Shown in pieces: positions 19,526 through 28,039 of a stretch of 64,000 nucleotides of DNA (positions are counted from its first letter, which is position 1; the number at the start of each line of letters is the position of its first letter). Where the stretch lies: the NCBI RefSeq assembly GCF_024505045.1, contig NZ_JANIBM010000001.1, positions 124,001 to 188,000 of the forward strand, in the 5' to 3' direction. Source of the DNA: Methylomonas aurea (lineage in GTDB: Bacteria; Pseudomonadota; Gammaproteobacteria; Methylococcales; Methylomonadaceae). Under the pieces are notes generated by a model that worked only from the letters and a program-made list of their open reading frames with translations, ran no database searches and was not told where the DNA came from. The translations under genes and the position numbers were made by a program.

Positions 19526-20239
19526 GTGGAAACTTTGTTCGATTTGGTTTTGGTGGCGGCGGCCTTGTATGGTGCCAAAGCTTATTTGACCGCGCCGGAA
19601 GTCGTCTCCGACAGGGAAGTTTTTTCCAGCCGCGGTTCGATGTTCGTGAAAAGGCTGGTCAGCGAGCAGGTCGGCCAAGGCCGGCAAAGCCAACCGGCTA
19701 CGCCTATTCCGCGATCGGAACCGCCGCTAGCCCAACCCGAACCAAGCCAAGGCATTATTGCCGAAGCCGAACCAACGCTGCCAGCCGAATCGGATATACC
19801 GGCAGCCGTAACCGTGTCGCCGGCAGAACAGGATGCCGACCTATTGCCGGTAGCAGTGGAATTGCAGGTGCCGCAGGATTCGGTATTGAATCGGCATTAT
19901 TGGGCGCAACGCGCCGCCGAACGCACCGCGATCGAGCAACCCTACCCGACCGACTCGGTGTTACTGCGCCATTACCGGCAGAAGCAAGCGGCGGCACTAC
20001 AATTGGTAGCGCAGGAAGCGGTCGCAGCCAGCGTCACCGATCAAGCCGCCGTCGCGGTCAAGGTCGACGCTACGGTGGGCATTCCAGAAGATTCGGTGCT
20101 TAAACGCCATTTCCTGGCAAATGCCCGTAACCTGGTTGAGCAAAAATACGGCCCCCGGCCGAGCGACAGCGTTTTGCTTCGCCATCGCCGGCAATTGGTC
20201 GAGGCTGATTTGACAGATTATTTGGCGGGATTGGCGTAG
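19526..20239 (+). CDS. unknown protein with four DSVLxRH motifs
   Basis: 237 residues, function not recognised. An N-terminal hydrophobic segment (about 3-21) suggests a membrane anchor or uncleaved signal. A Pro/Glu/Ala-rich linker follows (about 55-115). Four copies of D-S-V-L-x-R-H follow at 118-124, 143-149, 189-195 and 214-220, each preceded by Pro and followed by a basic or aromatic helix-like stretch. The spacing is 25, 46 and 25 residues, so the second pair is displaced from the first by exactly 71 residues at both motifs, which indicates an internal duplication of a two-motif module. AGGGGGA at 19514-19520 positions the GTG start; an ATG four bases earlier is out of frame. No neighbour suggests a role. 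Confidence 0.75.
   Translation: METLFDLVLVAAALYGAKAYLTAPEVVSDREVFSSRGSMFVKRLVSEQVGQGRQSQPATPIPRSEPPLAQPEPSQGIIAEAEPTLPAESDIPAAVTVSPAEQDADLLPVAVELQVPQDSVLNRHYWAQRAAERTAIEQPYPTDSVLLRHYRQKQAAALQLVAQEAVAASVTDQAAVAVKVDATVGIPEDSVLKRHFLANARNLVEQKYGPRPSDSVLLRHRRQLVEADLTDYLAGLA
19877..20185 (+). repeat. coding repeat: two tandem pairs of DSVLxRH units
   Basis: Protein-level repeat described for the gene at 19526. The nucleotide sequences of the units have diverged while D, S, V, L, R and H are kept in all four, pointing to selection on the motif. Confidence 0.7.
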
Positions 20240-20435
20240 TCTGACTTCGCGTCGGCGGGCAATTGCGGTTATTATCGTTGGAATGCCGATTTCGTCTGTC
20301 TTCTGCCGGGAACTGGTTTAAAATTCAACCGTCTTCGAAAAAAAAGCAACATTAGCTGTCTGTAATGTTTTGGGCCGGGAACGGTGGCGCTCCCGCCTGC
20401 GGCAGTCTTAATTCAGGAACTCAATCCGCGTAATC

Positions 20436-22202
20436 ATGATAACTATACCCAATGCCTTGAAAGATTCGCGTCCGAGCCCCGCCTGGTTTGCGTTGGCGGC
20501 TTGCATCTCCTACGCGGGGGTGAAGCCGGTATTGGCGGCGGACATGCCGGCGACACTTCCCGAGGTTGCGACTCCTGCTCCGGCACTGGTAGAGGCAGCG
20601 CCTCCCGCTGCGAATTTCATTCCGGCCGACAACCCTATCGGCAGCCTGTTGCTCAGCCGGCAACATCCGTTGCTGGCGCGGACAGACTTCAGCCGGATCA
20701 GCGACTATGTCGTGCAGATTTACCAAGCCAATAATTTTCAACCGATTTGGTTTAACGCCAACCGTTCCGAAAAAAACCTGAACGATTTGTTCGGCATTCT
20801 CGAAAATGCGCCGATCAATGCCTTGAATCCGGCTGCTTACGATGTCGAACGCCTGAAACAACTTGCCGGCGCGCCGATTGGGGATAACGCCACCGCCGCC
20901 AGCTACGATGTGGCCTTGACCGTGTCGCTGGTGCGGTTTCTGCACGACTTACGTCAAGGCCGAGTCGATCCGCGCGATGTTCAATACCCGGTGCATATTG
21001 CTCCCAAGCCGGCGTTGGATATTGCCGGATTGTTGAAACAGCATCTGGAAGCGCAGACGCTGGGCGAGCTGGTGACCGTATTTGAACCCAAAGCCAGACA
21101 GTATCAGCAGTTGAAGCAGATTTGGAATCGGCTGCAGCTTTTAGCCGGCCAATCCGCGCCGCACGAATTCAAGCCCGGCAAGCAATTGCGCCCGGGAGAC
21201 AAGCATCCGCATATCGTCTTCTTGCGGCAAAATCTGCTGGCAATGGGCCTGATTGCCGATAACCTCAACCCGGAAAGCAAGGTTTACGATGCCGATCTGG
21301 CCGAAGCCATAAAGAAGGTGCAGCAGCAACAAGGCCTGAAAGCCGACGGCGTGATCGGCGCCGCTACTGCCGCATTGTTCAATCGGCCGCCGCAGGAAAA
21401 ATTGGCGCAGCTGGAATTGGCAATGGAACGCTCGCGCTGGATTCCGGATCCGAGCGACGGCCCGATGATTTTGGTGAATATCCCGGCCTTCGAATTGTGG
21501 GCGTTCAATTCTCCCGACGATGCCAATCCGTTGAATATGAAGGTGATCGTCGGTAAATCCCCCGACAAACAAACTCCGGTGTTGTGGGAGGAAATGAAGT
21601 ACCTGGAATTCATGCCCTACTGGAATATTCCGAAAAACATTTTCGAAAAGGAAATCCTGCCGAAAGCGGCCAATAACCAGGGTTATCTCGCCAGCCAGGA
21701 CATCGAACTGGTGCGGCATCAAAACAGCGAGGAAAAAGGCGGCGGCAGTTATTTGCGCGCGCGGCAGCGGCCCGGCAAGAAAAATCCGTTGGGCCGGGTC
21801 AAGTTCGTGTTTCCGAATACCGCCGACGTTTATTTGCACGACACACCCAGCCGGGCAGCGTTTAACCGGCCGCGGCGCGACCTGAGCCACGGTTGCGTCA
21901 GGGTTGCCGACCCCAAACGTTTGGCCGAATTTGTGCTGGGCGACCAGCAGGGTTGGGACAAGGATACGATTGAACAAGCCATGTCGGCGCCGAAAACCCG
22001 CCATGTCACGTTAAAACGTTCGGTGCCGGTATTGTTCTACTACGCGACGACCTTTGTCGACCATGCCAACCAGTTGCATGTCTATCCGGATATCTACGGC
22101 CAAGACGAACTGTTGCAGAAAGCCCTGAGCAAATTGCAGGCCCCCAATGCCGGTGCCAACCAGTTGGCCGCGAGCGGCAAAGCCGCGACCAGCAGTCAGT
22201 AG
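20436..22202 (+). CDS. L,D-transpeptidase, YcbB/LdtD-like
   Basis: 588-residue periplasmic enzyme forming 3-3 cross-links in peptidoglycan. After an N-terminal hydrophobic stretch (about 15-33) there is a scaffold domain. A peptidoglycan-binding domain follows (about 245-320; LRPGDKHPHIVFLRQNL through GVIGAATAALFN), then the YkuD catalytic domain. The active-site signature is HDTPSRAAFN ... DLSHGCVRV with Cys487 after His485-Gly486. A long insertion inside the catalytic domain, near LRARQRPGKKNPLG, resembles the capping loop of the YcbB type. Faces the YcbK-like gene across a shared terminator; in E. coli ycbB and ycbK are also neighbours. Confidence 0.92.
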   Translation: MITIPNALKDSRPSPAWFALAACISYAGVKPVLAADMPATLPEVATPAPALVEAAPPAANFIPADNPIGSLLLSRQHPLLARTDFSRISDYVVQIYQANNFQPIWFNANRSEKNLNDLFGILENAPINALNPAAYDVERLKQLAGAPIGDNATAASYDVALTVSLVRFLHDLRQGRVDPRDVQYPVHIAPKPALDIAGLLKQHLEAQTLGELVTVFEPKARQYQQLKQIWNRLQLLAGQSAPHEFKPGKQLRPGDKHPHIVFLRQNLLAMGLIADNLNPESKVYDADLAEAIKKVQQQQGLKADGVIGAATAALFNRPPQEKLAQLELAMERSRWIPDPSDGPMILVNIPAFELWAFNSPDDANPLNMKVIVGKSPDKQTPVLWEEMKYLEFMPYWNIPKNIFEKEILPKAANNQGYLASQDIELVRHQNSEEKGGGSYLRARQRPGKKNPLGRVKFVFPNTADVYLHDTPSRAAFNRPRRDLSHGCVRVADPKRLAEFVLGDQQGWDKDTIEQAMSAPKTRHVTLKRSVPVLFYYATTFVDHANQLHVYPDIYGQDELLQKALSKLQAPNAGANQLAASGKAATSSQ

Positions 22203-22221
22203 CGACCGGAAAATGCATCAG

Positions 22222-22257
22222 GCATAAAAAAGCGCCGAAAACGGCGCTTTTTTATGC
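22222..22257. terminator. bidirectional rho-independent terminator
   Basis: Perfect 16-bp palindrome stem GCATAAAAAAGCGCCG with an AAAA loop. The A-run and T-run on either side make it a terminator in both directions, serving the L,D-transpeptidase (+) and the YcbK-like gene (-), which converge here. Confidence 0.95.
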
Positions 22258-22274
22258 GGCTAGGCGCGAACCAG

Positions 22275-23240
22275 CTATAACGTCCAAGTGCGGAAAGTGC
22301 CGGTATCCAGGTGAATGAAATTCGATTCCGGATAGTAACCGACGCCGCCGCGATGCATCGCCAAAGCGGCGTTGTGGATCCGGCGCAGATCGAAACGTTC
22401 GACGCGGATGTCCACCGCCCGGCCGTGCATGTGGAAGCTGTTGTTGGCGACGCCGGTATGCTCGGCATGCAGTTTGGCGTTGGTCAGCGGGGAACGGTAA
22501 CCGCAAATCACGCCGAAAGGTTGTTGTAAGCCCAGCATTTGCTTCAGGTCGTGCAATTGGTCGAGCAACTCGGGGTCGATCGGGTGCACGTCGTCGGTGC
22601 GATAGTCGCGCAGCAGGAAACTGATTTCCTCCAACGCATCGGTCAGATAACGGCCTTTCTCGAAATAAGTCAGATTCAACTTATCGCCGGTGTGCGGATT
22701 TTGAAAGGCCAGCGAACGGTGGGAGGTTATTCTGCCACGGTCGGCGACGAACATCGGTTGCTGGTCCAGCGTGATGATCGGCTCGCGTTGGCCGGGGCGG
22801 ATCACCGAATGTACTCTGCCGCCGCTTTCATGGCTATGGCTGATATGGGCCGTGCTGTATCCGTGCTTCTTGCCGTGGTAAACATCACGGACTCGCGCGT
22901 TGTATTGGGCATGATGGTCGGCGTGTGCCAACTGTATCCGGTCGTGGTGAGCCAGCGTCGGTTTATGACGGTTATGGCCGGCCAGAGCTTTTTCGCCATG
23001 CCGCGCGGATTTCCCGGCTTGAATGGCCTCGTGTTTGGGCAGGCGCGCCGCACTTTTTGCCGCTTTGCCGGTTCTATGGTTCTTGTCGGCTTTGACGGCC
23101 GCACTTTTGGCAGCATGAACCACGCCGGGCATTGCGATAGATAAAACGGCACCTAGCGCCAAGCGACCGAAAAAGCTGCGTCGCGACAGCTCCACTTCGC
23201 CCTGCGTATTGCCATCATTCTCTAAGTTGTGTCTCAGCAT
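22275..23240 (-). CDS. YcbK-like DUF882 (M15-type) protein, Tat-exported
   Basis: 321 residues from the ATG at 23240, which has an AGGAG seven bases ahead; an upstream in-frame ATG at 23276 lacks one. The N-terminus carries a twin-arginine signal (SRRSFFGRLALGAVLS ... PGVVHA), so it is exported folded. A His/Lys-rich linker of about 110 residues follows. The C-terminal DUF882 domain shows the M15-like zinc residues in NNSFHMHGRAVDIRV and the terminal SNFIHLDTG. The family is related to D-Ala-D-Ala carboxypeptidases; a role in peptidoglycan trimming next to an L,D-transpeptidase is likely but inferred. Confidence 0.9.
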   Translation of the reverse strand: MLRHNLENDGNTQGEVELSRRSFFGRLALGAVLSIAMPGVVHAAKSAAVKADKNHRTGKAAKSAARLPKHEAIQAGKSARHGEKALAGHNRHKPTLAHHDRIQLAHADHHAQYNARVRDVYHGKKHGYSTAHISHSHESGGRVHSVIRPGQREPIITLDQQPMFVADRGRITSHRSLAFQNPHTGDKLNLTYFEKGRYLTDALEEISFLLRDYRTDDVHPIDPELLDQLHDLKQMLGLQQPFGVICGYRSPLTNAKLHAEHTGVANNSFHMHGRAVDIRVERFDLRRIHNAALAMHRGGVGYYPESNFIHLDTGTFRTWTL

Positions 23241-23434
23241 CCATAATCTCCTGTTTAACATCTTACGGATAATCATTGATTCCGAAGGTTAAAATCCAAA
23301 AGCAGTAGTTCCGATTATAGCAGTCTATCACATAGAAGCGACTGTAAAGCCAAAAACGGCTGCCGATTGTCGGTAATATTACAATTGCCTGAAAGTGCAG
23401 ATTCGGCTTTCAACGCATGCACGGCGGCTCGATT

Positions 23435-24334
23435 TCAACGCGTGGCCAGCCTCCGATAAAGCTCGATCATGGCTTCCGCCAACGCTTGATTCGCGCAATA
23501 CAGCACGCCGCAATGGTTCATGAGAGTCGATCCGGCAGGATTTAAAGCCAACGCCCGGCCGAACATGTCGCAAGCGATGGCGCCGGCCTCGCGGAACAGA
23601 CAGACCGTCGCCGCATAGTCCCAGACACTACCGCCTCCGAGTTGCGGCTTCGGAAATTTGAAGTAACAGGCCGGCGCATCGGTCAGAACCTGGCAAGCAT
23701 TCAGTGCAGCCCCCCCCTGCAAGGTCAGAGTCGCACCGGCATAACCCAATGCGACGGCGAGCCGTTCCAGTTCTGCCAAGGTCTTTGGGTAGAGCGGGTC
23801 GGCGGCAAAGCTCTTGTCGGTGATGAATTTCAGGATGTTGTGGCGCTCTACCGCAGCCGGCAGATGCAAAGGTTGCGAATCGCGCCAGGCGCCGCCGTTT
23901 CGCACGGCCCGATACAAGGTTCGCGCCAGCGGGTCGTAGACCACTCCGATCAGCGCGGTTCCGCCGCGCTCGACCAGCGCGATCGATACCGAGTAACCCG
24001 GCACGCCTTGGACGAACGGTAAGGTGCCGTCCAACGGATCGATGCACCAGAAGTGGTCTTTTCGCAGCCGGCTGCCGTCGTCGGCCTGTTCTTCCGCCAG
24101 TACGGCCAGATCGAACATCTCGCAGGCGGAGCGTAAGGCCTGCAAGATCGTTTGCTGGCTCAGATGGTCGACTTCGGTGACCATTTGCGCCGCCAGACTG
24201 CTGCCCCCGGTTTTGTTGCCGACCGCAATCCGGCGGCCGGCATGGCTTTCGATGATGTGTCCGGCCTGGTATGCCGCGGCAATGGCGCCCTGACAGAGTA
24301 AGTCGAGTTCGGTTACTGACAGCGGCATGTTCAC
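23435..24334 (-). CDS. inositol monophosphatase family protein (CysQ/SuhB-like)
   Basis: 299-residue magnesium-dependent sugar- or nucleotide-phosphate phosphatase. Metal site motifs are seen: the first acidic ligand in AEEQADDG, then [15 protein letters not shown], and late in the chain [18 protein letters not shown]. Substrates in the family range from inositol phosphate to 3',5'-bisphosphate nucleotides, so specificity is open. The GTG at 24334 overlaps the stop of the upstream kinase gene by four bases (GTGA); an ATG two codons later is an alternative. The overlap implies coupled translation and a shared pathway. Confidence 0.9.
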   Translation of the reverse strand: MNMPLSVTELDLLCQGAIAAAYQAGHIIESHAGRRIAVGNKTGGSSLAAQMVTEVDHLSQQTILQALRSACEMFDLAVLAEEQADDGSRLRKDHFWCIDPLDGTLPFVQGVPGYSVSIALVERGGTALIGVVYDPLARTLYRAVRNGGAWRDSQPLHLPAAVERHNILKFITDKSFAADPLYPKTLAELERLAVALGYAGATLTLQGGAALNACQVLTDAPACYFKFPKPQLGGGSVWDYAATVCLFREAGAIACDMFGRALALNPAGSTLMNHCGVLYCANQALAEAMIELYRRLATR

Positions 24335-25305
24335 GGTTCCGGACTATTGGCCAATTCCGCTATCACTTGCCGCGCCAGCCGTTCGCTATAACTGTCGGCC
24401 GGCCAATGCTGAGGGCTCCAGCCTTTCAGAAAACGATGGAAATCGGTCCAGGCAACCGGATACAACATCCGCCATTCGTGTTCCAGCGCATCCGCATCGA
24501 CGCAACGGCCTTTGGTTTGCAGAGCTTTCCTCAACGCTTGAAAATAGAAGTCCAGCAACTCGGCTTCTCGGCGTTCCGCCGCACGGCCGTCCAGGCAACT
24601 ATCGATAAAATAGGCCACGTCCTTGATTCCGCAGCCGCCGCCGACGTACTGAAAATCCACCGCGGCGACCCGTTCGCCATCCGTAGAGAAACAGAAATTC
24701 GCCAGTTTGGCGTCGCCGTGGACCAGGGTTTGATGCGCGCTGGCGCCCAGTTTGCGGTCTATCGCCGCAGCGGCGCGCTTTAACGCGGAATCGGCCAAGG
24801 CCTGCAATTCGTCGGGTCGGGTTGCCAAATGCCAGTAGCTACCGGTTTGCCACAGGCCATCCGGTTTTACGCCGAGGAAAGTGGCGTGAAAATGGGCCAG
24901 CCAATTCAGGCAGGCGCGGAGTTCCGTATCGCTCAAGCGGGCGCGCCGCGCTGAAAATCCAGCCGCGTCCAAGTCTTCCAGCACGATCAAGATCTCGTCG
25001 CCGAACGACTCCGCCGCCAGACAGGCCGGAACCCGGCACTGCGCATCGCAGCGGCGGCTCCATTGATCGTACCAGGCGGTTTCGACCCGGTAGGAACGCA
25101 GTTTGCGCTGATGGGATATGTCCGTTTCGTTGCGCCGCGCCGGCAATTTCACGTGTTTGACTACCACGCTGGCGCGTTTACCGCCGGCCAAGCGGTAGCG
25201 GACGATCTGGCCGTAGCCGCTCCATAGCCTTTGCACCGGTTCGGCTCCGCTGATATCGGTCGCCTCGGCGACGCGCAGAATCAAATCGCGAATAGGGTGG
25301 TCCAT
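24331..25305 (-). CDS. small-molecule kinase of the APH/ecdysteroid-kinase-like group
   Basis: 324 residues, protein-kinase-like fold of phosphotransferases. Catalytic loop [13 protein letters not shown] (HGDxxxxN) and metal motif [18 protein letters not shown] are clear; the N-terminal lobe has the hydrophobic strand [12 protein letters not shown] with a candidate ATP-binding Lys. The GGGxxxDVAYF context is that of the CHK/EcKL kinases (formerly DUF1679-like), which phosphorylate small hydroxylated molecules. It overlaps a phosphatase gene, an unusual kinase-phosphatase pair. Substrate unknown. Confidence 0.82.
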   Translation of the reverse strand: MDHPIRDLILRVAEATDISGAEPVQRLWSGYGQIVRYRLAGGKRASVVVKHVKLPARRNETDISHQRKLRSYRVETAWYDQWSRRCDAQCRVPACLAAESFGDEILIVLEDLDAAGFSARRARLSDTELRACLNWLAHFHATFLGVKPDGLWQTGSYWHLATRPDELQALADSALKRAAAAIDRKLGASAHQTLVHGDAKLANFCFSTDGERVAAVDFQYVGGGCGIKDVAYFIDSCLDGRAAERREAELLDFYFQALRKALQTKGRCVDADALEHEWRMLYPVAWTDFHRFLKGWSPQHWPADSYSERLARQVIAELANSPEP

Positions 25306-25323
25306 CGTATTCTGGGTGAAGAA

Positions 25324-25344
25324 GCCGGGCCGGTTCGGCCCGGC
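25324..25344 (-). terminator. strong GC hairpin between trpC and the kinase gene
   Basis: Perfect 9-bp stem GCCGGGCCG / CGGCCCGGC with a 3-base loop. No T-run follows, so it may attenuate or stabilise rather than fully terminate. Confidence 0.5.
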
Positions 25345-25346
25345 GG

Positions 25347-25358
25347 CCCCCCCCCCCC
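25347..25358. repeat. homopolymer of twelve C (G on the trpC strand)
   Basis: Twelve consecutive C on the plus strand, beginning with the last base of the trpC stop codon and ending three bases before the GC hairpin. A tract this long is unusual in this sequence and prone to slippage, though it lies outside both reading frames. Confidence 0.9.
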
Positions 25359-26158
25359 TAAAAGAACAGTTCCCGCATTTTCTGCCCCGGCGACGGTGCG
25401 CGCATGAAGGCTTCGCCGACCAGGAAGGTGTAGATGCCGTTATCCTGCATCAGTTTGACGTCGGCCGGAGTGTGGATGCCGCTTTCGGTAACCACCAGCT
25501 TGTCGGCCGGTATCGTGTTTTTCAAATCCAGCGTGGTTTGCAGCGAGACTTCGAAGGTACGCAGGTTGCGGTTATTAATGCCGATCATATTGGTGTTCAG
25601 CCGCAATGCCCGCTCCAGTTCCGCGGCATCGTGCACTTCCACCAGTACGTCCATGCCCAGTCCGGTCGCGGTATCGGCCAATTCCTGCAGCATCGCGTCG
25701 TCCAATGCAGCGACGATCAGCAACACGCAATCGGCGCCCAATGCCCGCGACTCGTGGATTTGGTACGGGTCGATCATGAAATCCTTGCGGATCGCCGGCA
25801 GCGGGCATCTTTCGCGCACCATCTGCAGATTCGCTTCCGAGCCCTGAAAAAACTCTTTGTCGGTCAGCACCGACAAACAAGTTGCGCCGTTGAAAGCGTA
25901 ATCGACCGCGATTTCGACCGGCTTGAAATCCTCCCGGATCACGCCCTGGCTGGGCGAAGCCTTCTTGATCTCGGCGATGATCGCCGGCTTTTGCTGGTCG
26001 GCCTTGCTGCGCAAAGCCTGATAAAAACCGCGCGGACCTTGCACGCCGGTCGCAATTTCCTGCAACACTGAAATCGGCGTGTTGTTCTTGCGGCGGGCGA
26101 CTTCTTCGGTTTTTTTGGCGAGGATGATTTTTAGGATGTCGGGGGTGTTGTCAGTCAT
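25358..26158 (-). CDS. trpC: indole-3-glycerol phosphate synthase
   Basis: Monofunctional InGPS, 266 residues, a barrel enzyme closing the indole ring in tryptophan synthesis. Seen: [55 protein letters not shown] and [12 protein letters not shown], all family landmarks with catalytic Lys and Glu. The start has no recognisable ribosome-binding site (bases ahead read CAAAACCAAACA), and a repeat begins 20 bases upstream, so normal trp-operon context has been lost. trpD lies about 2.8 kb upstream beyond an accessory island. Confidence 0.96.
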   Translation of the reverse strand: MTDNTPDILKIILAKKTEEVARRKNNTPISVLQEIATGVQGPRGFYQALRSKADQQKPAIIAEIKKASPSQGVIREDFKPVEIAVDYAFNGATCLSVLTDKEFFQGSEANLQMVRERCPLPAIRKDFMIDPYQIHESRALGADCVLLIVAALDDAMLQELADTATGLGMDVLVEVHDAAELERALRLNTNMIGINNRNLRTFEVSLQTTLDLKNTIPADKLVVTESGIHTPADVKLMQDNGIYTFLVGEAFMRAPSPGQKMRELFF

Positions 26159-26177
26159 TGTTTGGTTTTGTGTATGG

Positions 26178-26215
26178 TGTCGCTATCGCGACTAATTATA
26201 TTTGAAGTCGGGTCT
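26178..26215 (+). repeat. left arm of island-bracketing inverted repeat
   Basis: TGTCGCTATCGCGAC, a 9-base spacer, then TTGAAGTCGGGTCT. Both blocks recur perfectly in reverse complement at 28264-28299 with a 7-base spacer. The arm lies 20 bases upstream of the trpC start codon and its inner end runs into the MITE-like element. Confidence 0.85.
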
Positions 26216-26350
26216 AGCAGGTTGGTGAAAAACTCATTTTTGACCCTAACTCAGTCTGTATTTAGTTGAGGCATGATGCTGCAGACACTATATATTGATT
26301 AAGCTGGCCAAAATTAGCGTCTGAAATATGGTTTTTCACCAACCTGCTAG
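26214..26350. mobile_element. MITE-like element with CTAG target duplication
   Basis: A 129-base core (26218-26346) has perfect 16-bp terminal inverted repeats CAGGTTGGTGAAAAAC / GTTTTTCACCAACCTG. It is bounded on both sides by CTAG (26214-26217 and 26347-26350), with GGT and ACC outside. Removing the core and one CTAG restores GGTCTAGACC, a perfect palindrome, as expected for a transposon that targets palindromic CTAG (IS5-type behaviour). The interior has no open frame of note. Family assignment is by analogy only. Confidence 0.7.
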
Positions 26351-26370
26351 ACCAGCCCCCTTTTTTCAGT

Positions 26371-26456
26371 AATTAGGCATCGGTTTTTACAATTTTGAGA
26401 TTATTAGTTTATACATGCGTCCGATTACGCTTCGCTAGTCGGACCTACGCGGGCTT
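26371..26456 (+). repeat. imperfect direct repeat, copy A
   Basis: About 85 bases beginning AATTAGGCATCGG and ending CTACGCGGGCTT. It contains a REP-like hairpin (GTCCGATTA, CGCTTCGC, TAGTCGGAC; one mismatch). Copy B is about 200 bases downstream. Confidence 0.65.
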
Positions 26457-26574
26457 GCCGCCCGCATGGATTAACGTATCAAATCGATTTCCCGAATCTG
26501 CAAGTCGTTGTTTTTACGTTCCAGTAAATTCACCGTAAAAATCCATGTGACACCGGGAACAACAGCGCGTCGGT

Positions 26575-26656
26575 AATTCGGCATAGATATTTATAATTTC
26601 GGGATTATGATTTTATCCGTATGTCCGATTACGCTGCGCTAATCCGACGCGGGCTT
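26575..26656 (+). repeat. imperfect direct repeat, copy B
   Basis: About 82 bases beginning AATTCGGCATAGA and ending GACGCGGGCTTA. It shares the central GTCCGATTACGCT block and the GCGGGCTT end with copy A, and is more diverged between. Its end touches the stop codon of the gene at 26655. The 118 bases between the copies hold nothing recognisable. Confidence 0.65.
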
Positions 26657-27089
26657 ATTCTTGAGAATAAATTGCGCGAACAATTGAGATTGCCCGATCG
26701 GTTTTAAGGATTTTTGTAATATAATCCACTAGCTCTGTTTCAGTTTTCGCAGAGACTCCAATTAATGGAAAGCCATTGAATTCATGATTGCCGAGGAGTT
26801 TTTCCAAGCCGGATTCGGCTAATATTAGTGACTCTGAAGAAATTATGCATGGGTATAGTAGTATAGTATAAAAAGTAGAGAATAAATTGTAGGAGTAGTT
26901 TGTATGGTTAGATTTAACTGCAAACCCAAATGCAAATGTACTGTCCATTTGGGTTTTTATTCTTCTTATTTCACCTGTTAGAACTCCTTTGCTTTCCTGT
27001 TCTAGTTTTTCTCCGAATTCATCCAAAACTATTTTTGGGGTTCTGATTTTTGGCATTTCAAATATATCGCCAAATAGTTTTTCATTCAT
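26655..27089 (-). CDS. unknown protein, second gene of an AT-rich pair
   Basis: 144 residues, not recognised. The N-terminal third is polar (KIVLDEFGEKLEQESKGVLTGE), the middle is hydrophobic and aromatic (YSYNLFSTFYTILLYPCIIS), and the C-terminus is helical with alternating charge. AAGGAG seven bases ahead of the ATG sits at the 3' end of the upstream EEP gene, only 10 bases away, so the two form an operon. The coding sequence is strikingly AT-rich and codon use differs from all neighbours outside the island, a sign of horizontal acquisition. It could be a partner or regulator of the EEP enzyme; that is inference. Confidence 0.65.
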   Translation of the reverse strand: MNEKLFGDIFEMPKIRTPKIVLDEFGEKLEQESKGVLTGEIRRIKTQMDSTFAFGFAVKSNHTNYSYNLFSTFYTILLYPCIISSESLILAESGLEKLLGNHEFNGFPLIGVSAKTETELVDYITKILKTDRAISIVRAIYSQE

Positions 27090-27099
27090 TATTATCTCC

Positions 27100-27885
27100 T
27101 TAGATATTTGAAGTCATTAGTATAGGAAGATGATCTGAATATCTCTTGTAATCAATGTTTCCGTCTTTTCTAACCAATTTATGTTTGTCTGCCTCAGTAA
27201 CGATATGAATGTCTTCATCGCTTATTGAGTCAAGTAATGATGCTGAAAATATAAACTGATCTAGTATGTTCCAGTTTACAACTACATGATCGCTCGATTT
27301 ATGAAAATAAGTACCATACGGCCTGCTCTTGGCGCCATAAAACCGCCACATTGGGTTGTAAAAATAACTGTATGTTGAGCCCAATACTTTGCGTTTCATT
27401 TTTGCTGCAACCAGTCTGTCCCCTGTTGCATTAAAGCAAGCTGCGGCAATAACGCCAGAATCATAAGGGTTCTGATTGAAGTCGCCACATAATATTATGT
27501 GATCCAAGTTTTCTCTTTCTCTTATAGCTAAAATATTTGACATCAATGTCTGAGACTCAATCACTCTGGCTTCATTCGACGAGTGCAGAGCTGAGATCAT
27601 ATGCACAAAACAAATCAGAATTCTTCCATTAACTGGGGTGGTAATTAAAACGGAACAATATCTAGCCCCATCATCTACCACTTTAATTATTGAGTTAGAA
27701 TATTTTGTATATAACACTATGTTGCTAAGACTTTTTAATCTCTTGTACGATTTTATTGAAAATAAGTTATGATCAAAATTTTGGCCTTCAGCAAAGGCGA
27801 AAATATCAACATCAAAATGCCTACAAAGATCGAGAGACACTGTCGTTAAATCTTTTCTTTGCAGGTTCCAAAAGAGTATTTTCAT
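27100..27885 (-). CDS. endonuclease/exonuclease/phosphatase (EEP) fold protein
   Basis: 261 residues of the DNase I/ExoIII-like superfamily of metal-dependent phosphodiesterases. Seen: first strand MKILFWNLQRKD with the Asn of the family start, IFAFAEGQ in the position of the metal-binding Glu, ILCGDFNQNPYDSG (GDFN motif), YFHKSSDHVVV, and the closing SDHLPI with the catalytic Asp-His. No signal peptide. AGGA precedes the start. AT-rich, unlike flanking genes, and followed by an unknown small gene in the same operon. Substrate could be DNA, RNA or a phospho-ester; an accessory or defence-type role is suggested only by context. Confidence 0.8.
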   Translation of the reverse strand: MKILFWNLQRKDLTTVSLDLCRHFDVDIFAFAEGQNFDHNLFSIKSYKRLKSLSNIVLYTKYSNSIIKVVDDGARYCSVLITTPVNGRILICFVHMISALHSSNEARVIESQTLMSNILAIRERENLDHIILCGDFNQNPYDSGVIAAACFNATGDRLVAAKMKRKVLGSTYSYFYNPMWRFYGAKSRPYGTYFHKSSDHVVVNWNILDQFIFSASLLDSISDEDIHIVTEADKHKLVRKDGNIDYKRYSDHLPILMTSNI

Positions 27886-28039
27886 TTCCTAATATTCGTC
27901 ATAGCACGTTGGATGTGCTGAACGAAGTGAAGCGCATCGCATCGGTCGCGATCGATGGCTCTCCTAACGTCGGCAGCATCCTAAAACACCCCATTAAACA
28001 CTGCTTTGAATTTCACAGGGTACCTTATGGGTAACTGAC

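Noticed and set aside
25347-25358. C12 tract as a phase-variation switch of trpC
   Set aside because: The tract begins at the stop codon and lies outside the coding frames, so length changes would not alter either protein.
26371-26656. Direct repeats considered as a CRISPR remnant
   Set aside because: Only two diverged ~85-base copies about 200 bases apart, with no regular short repeats or spacers and no cas genes.
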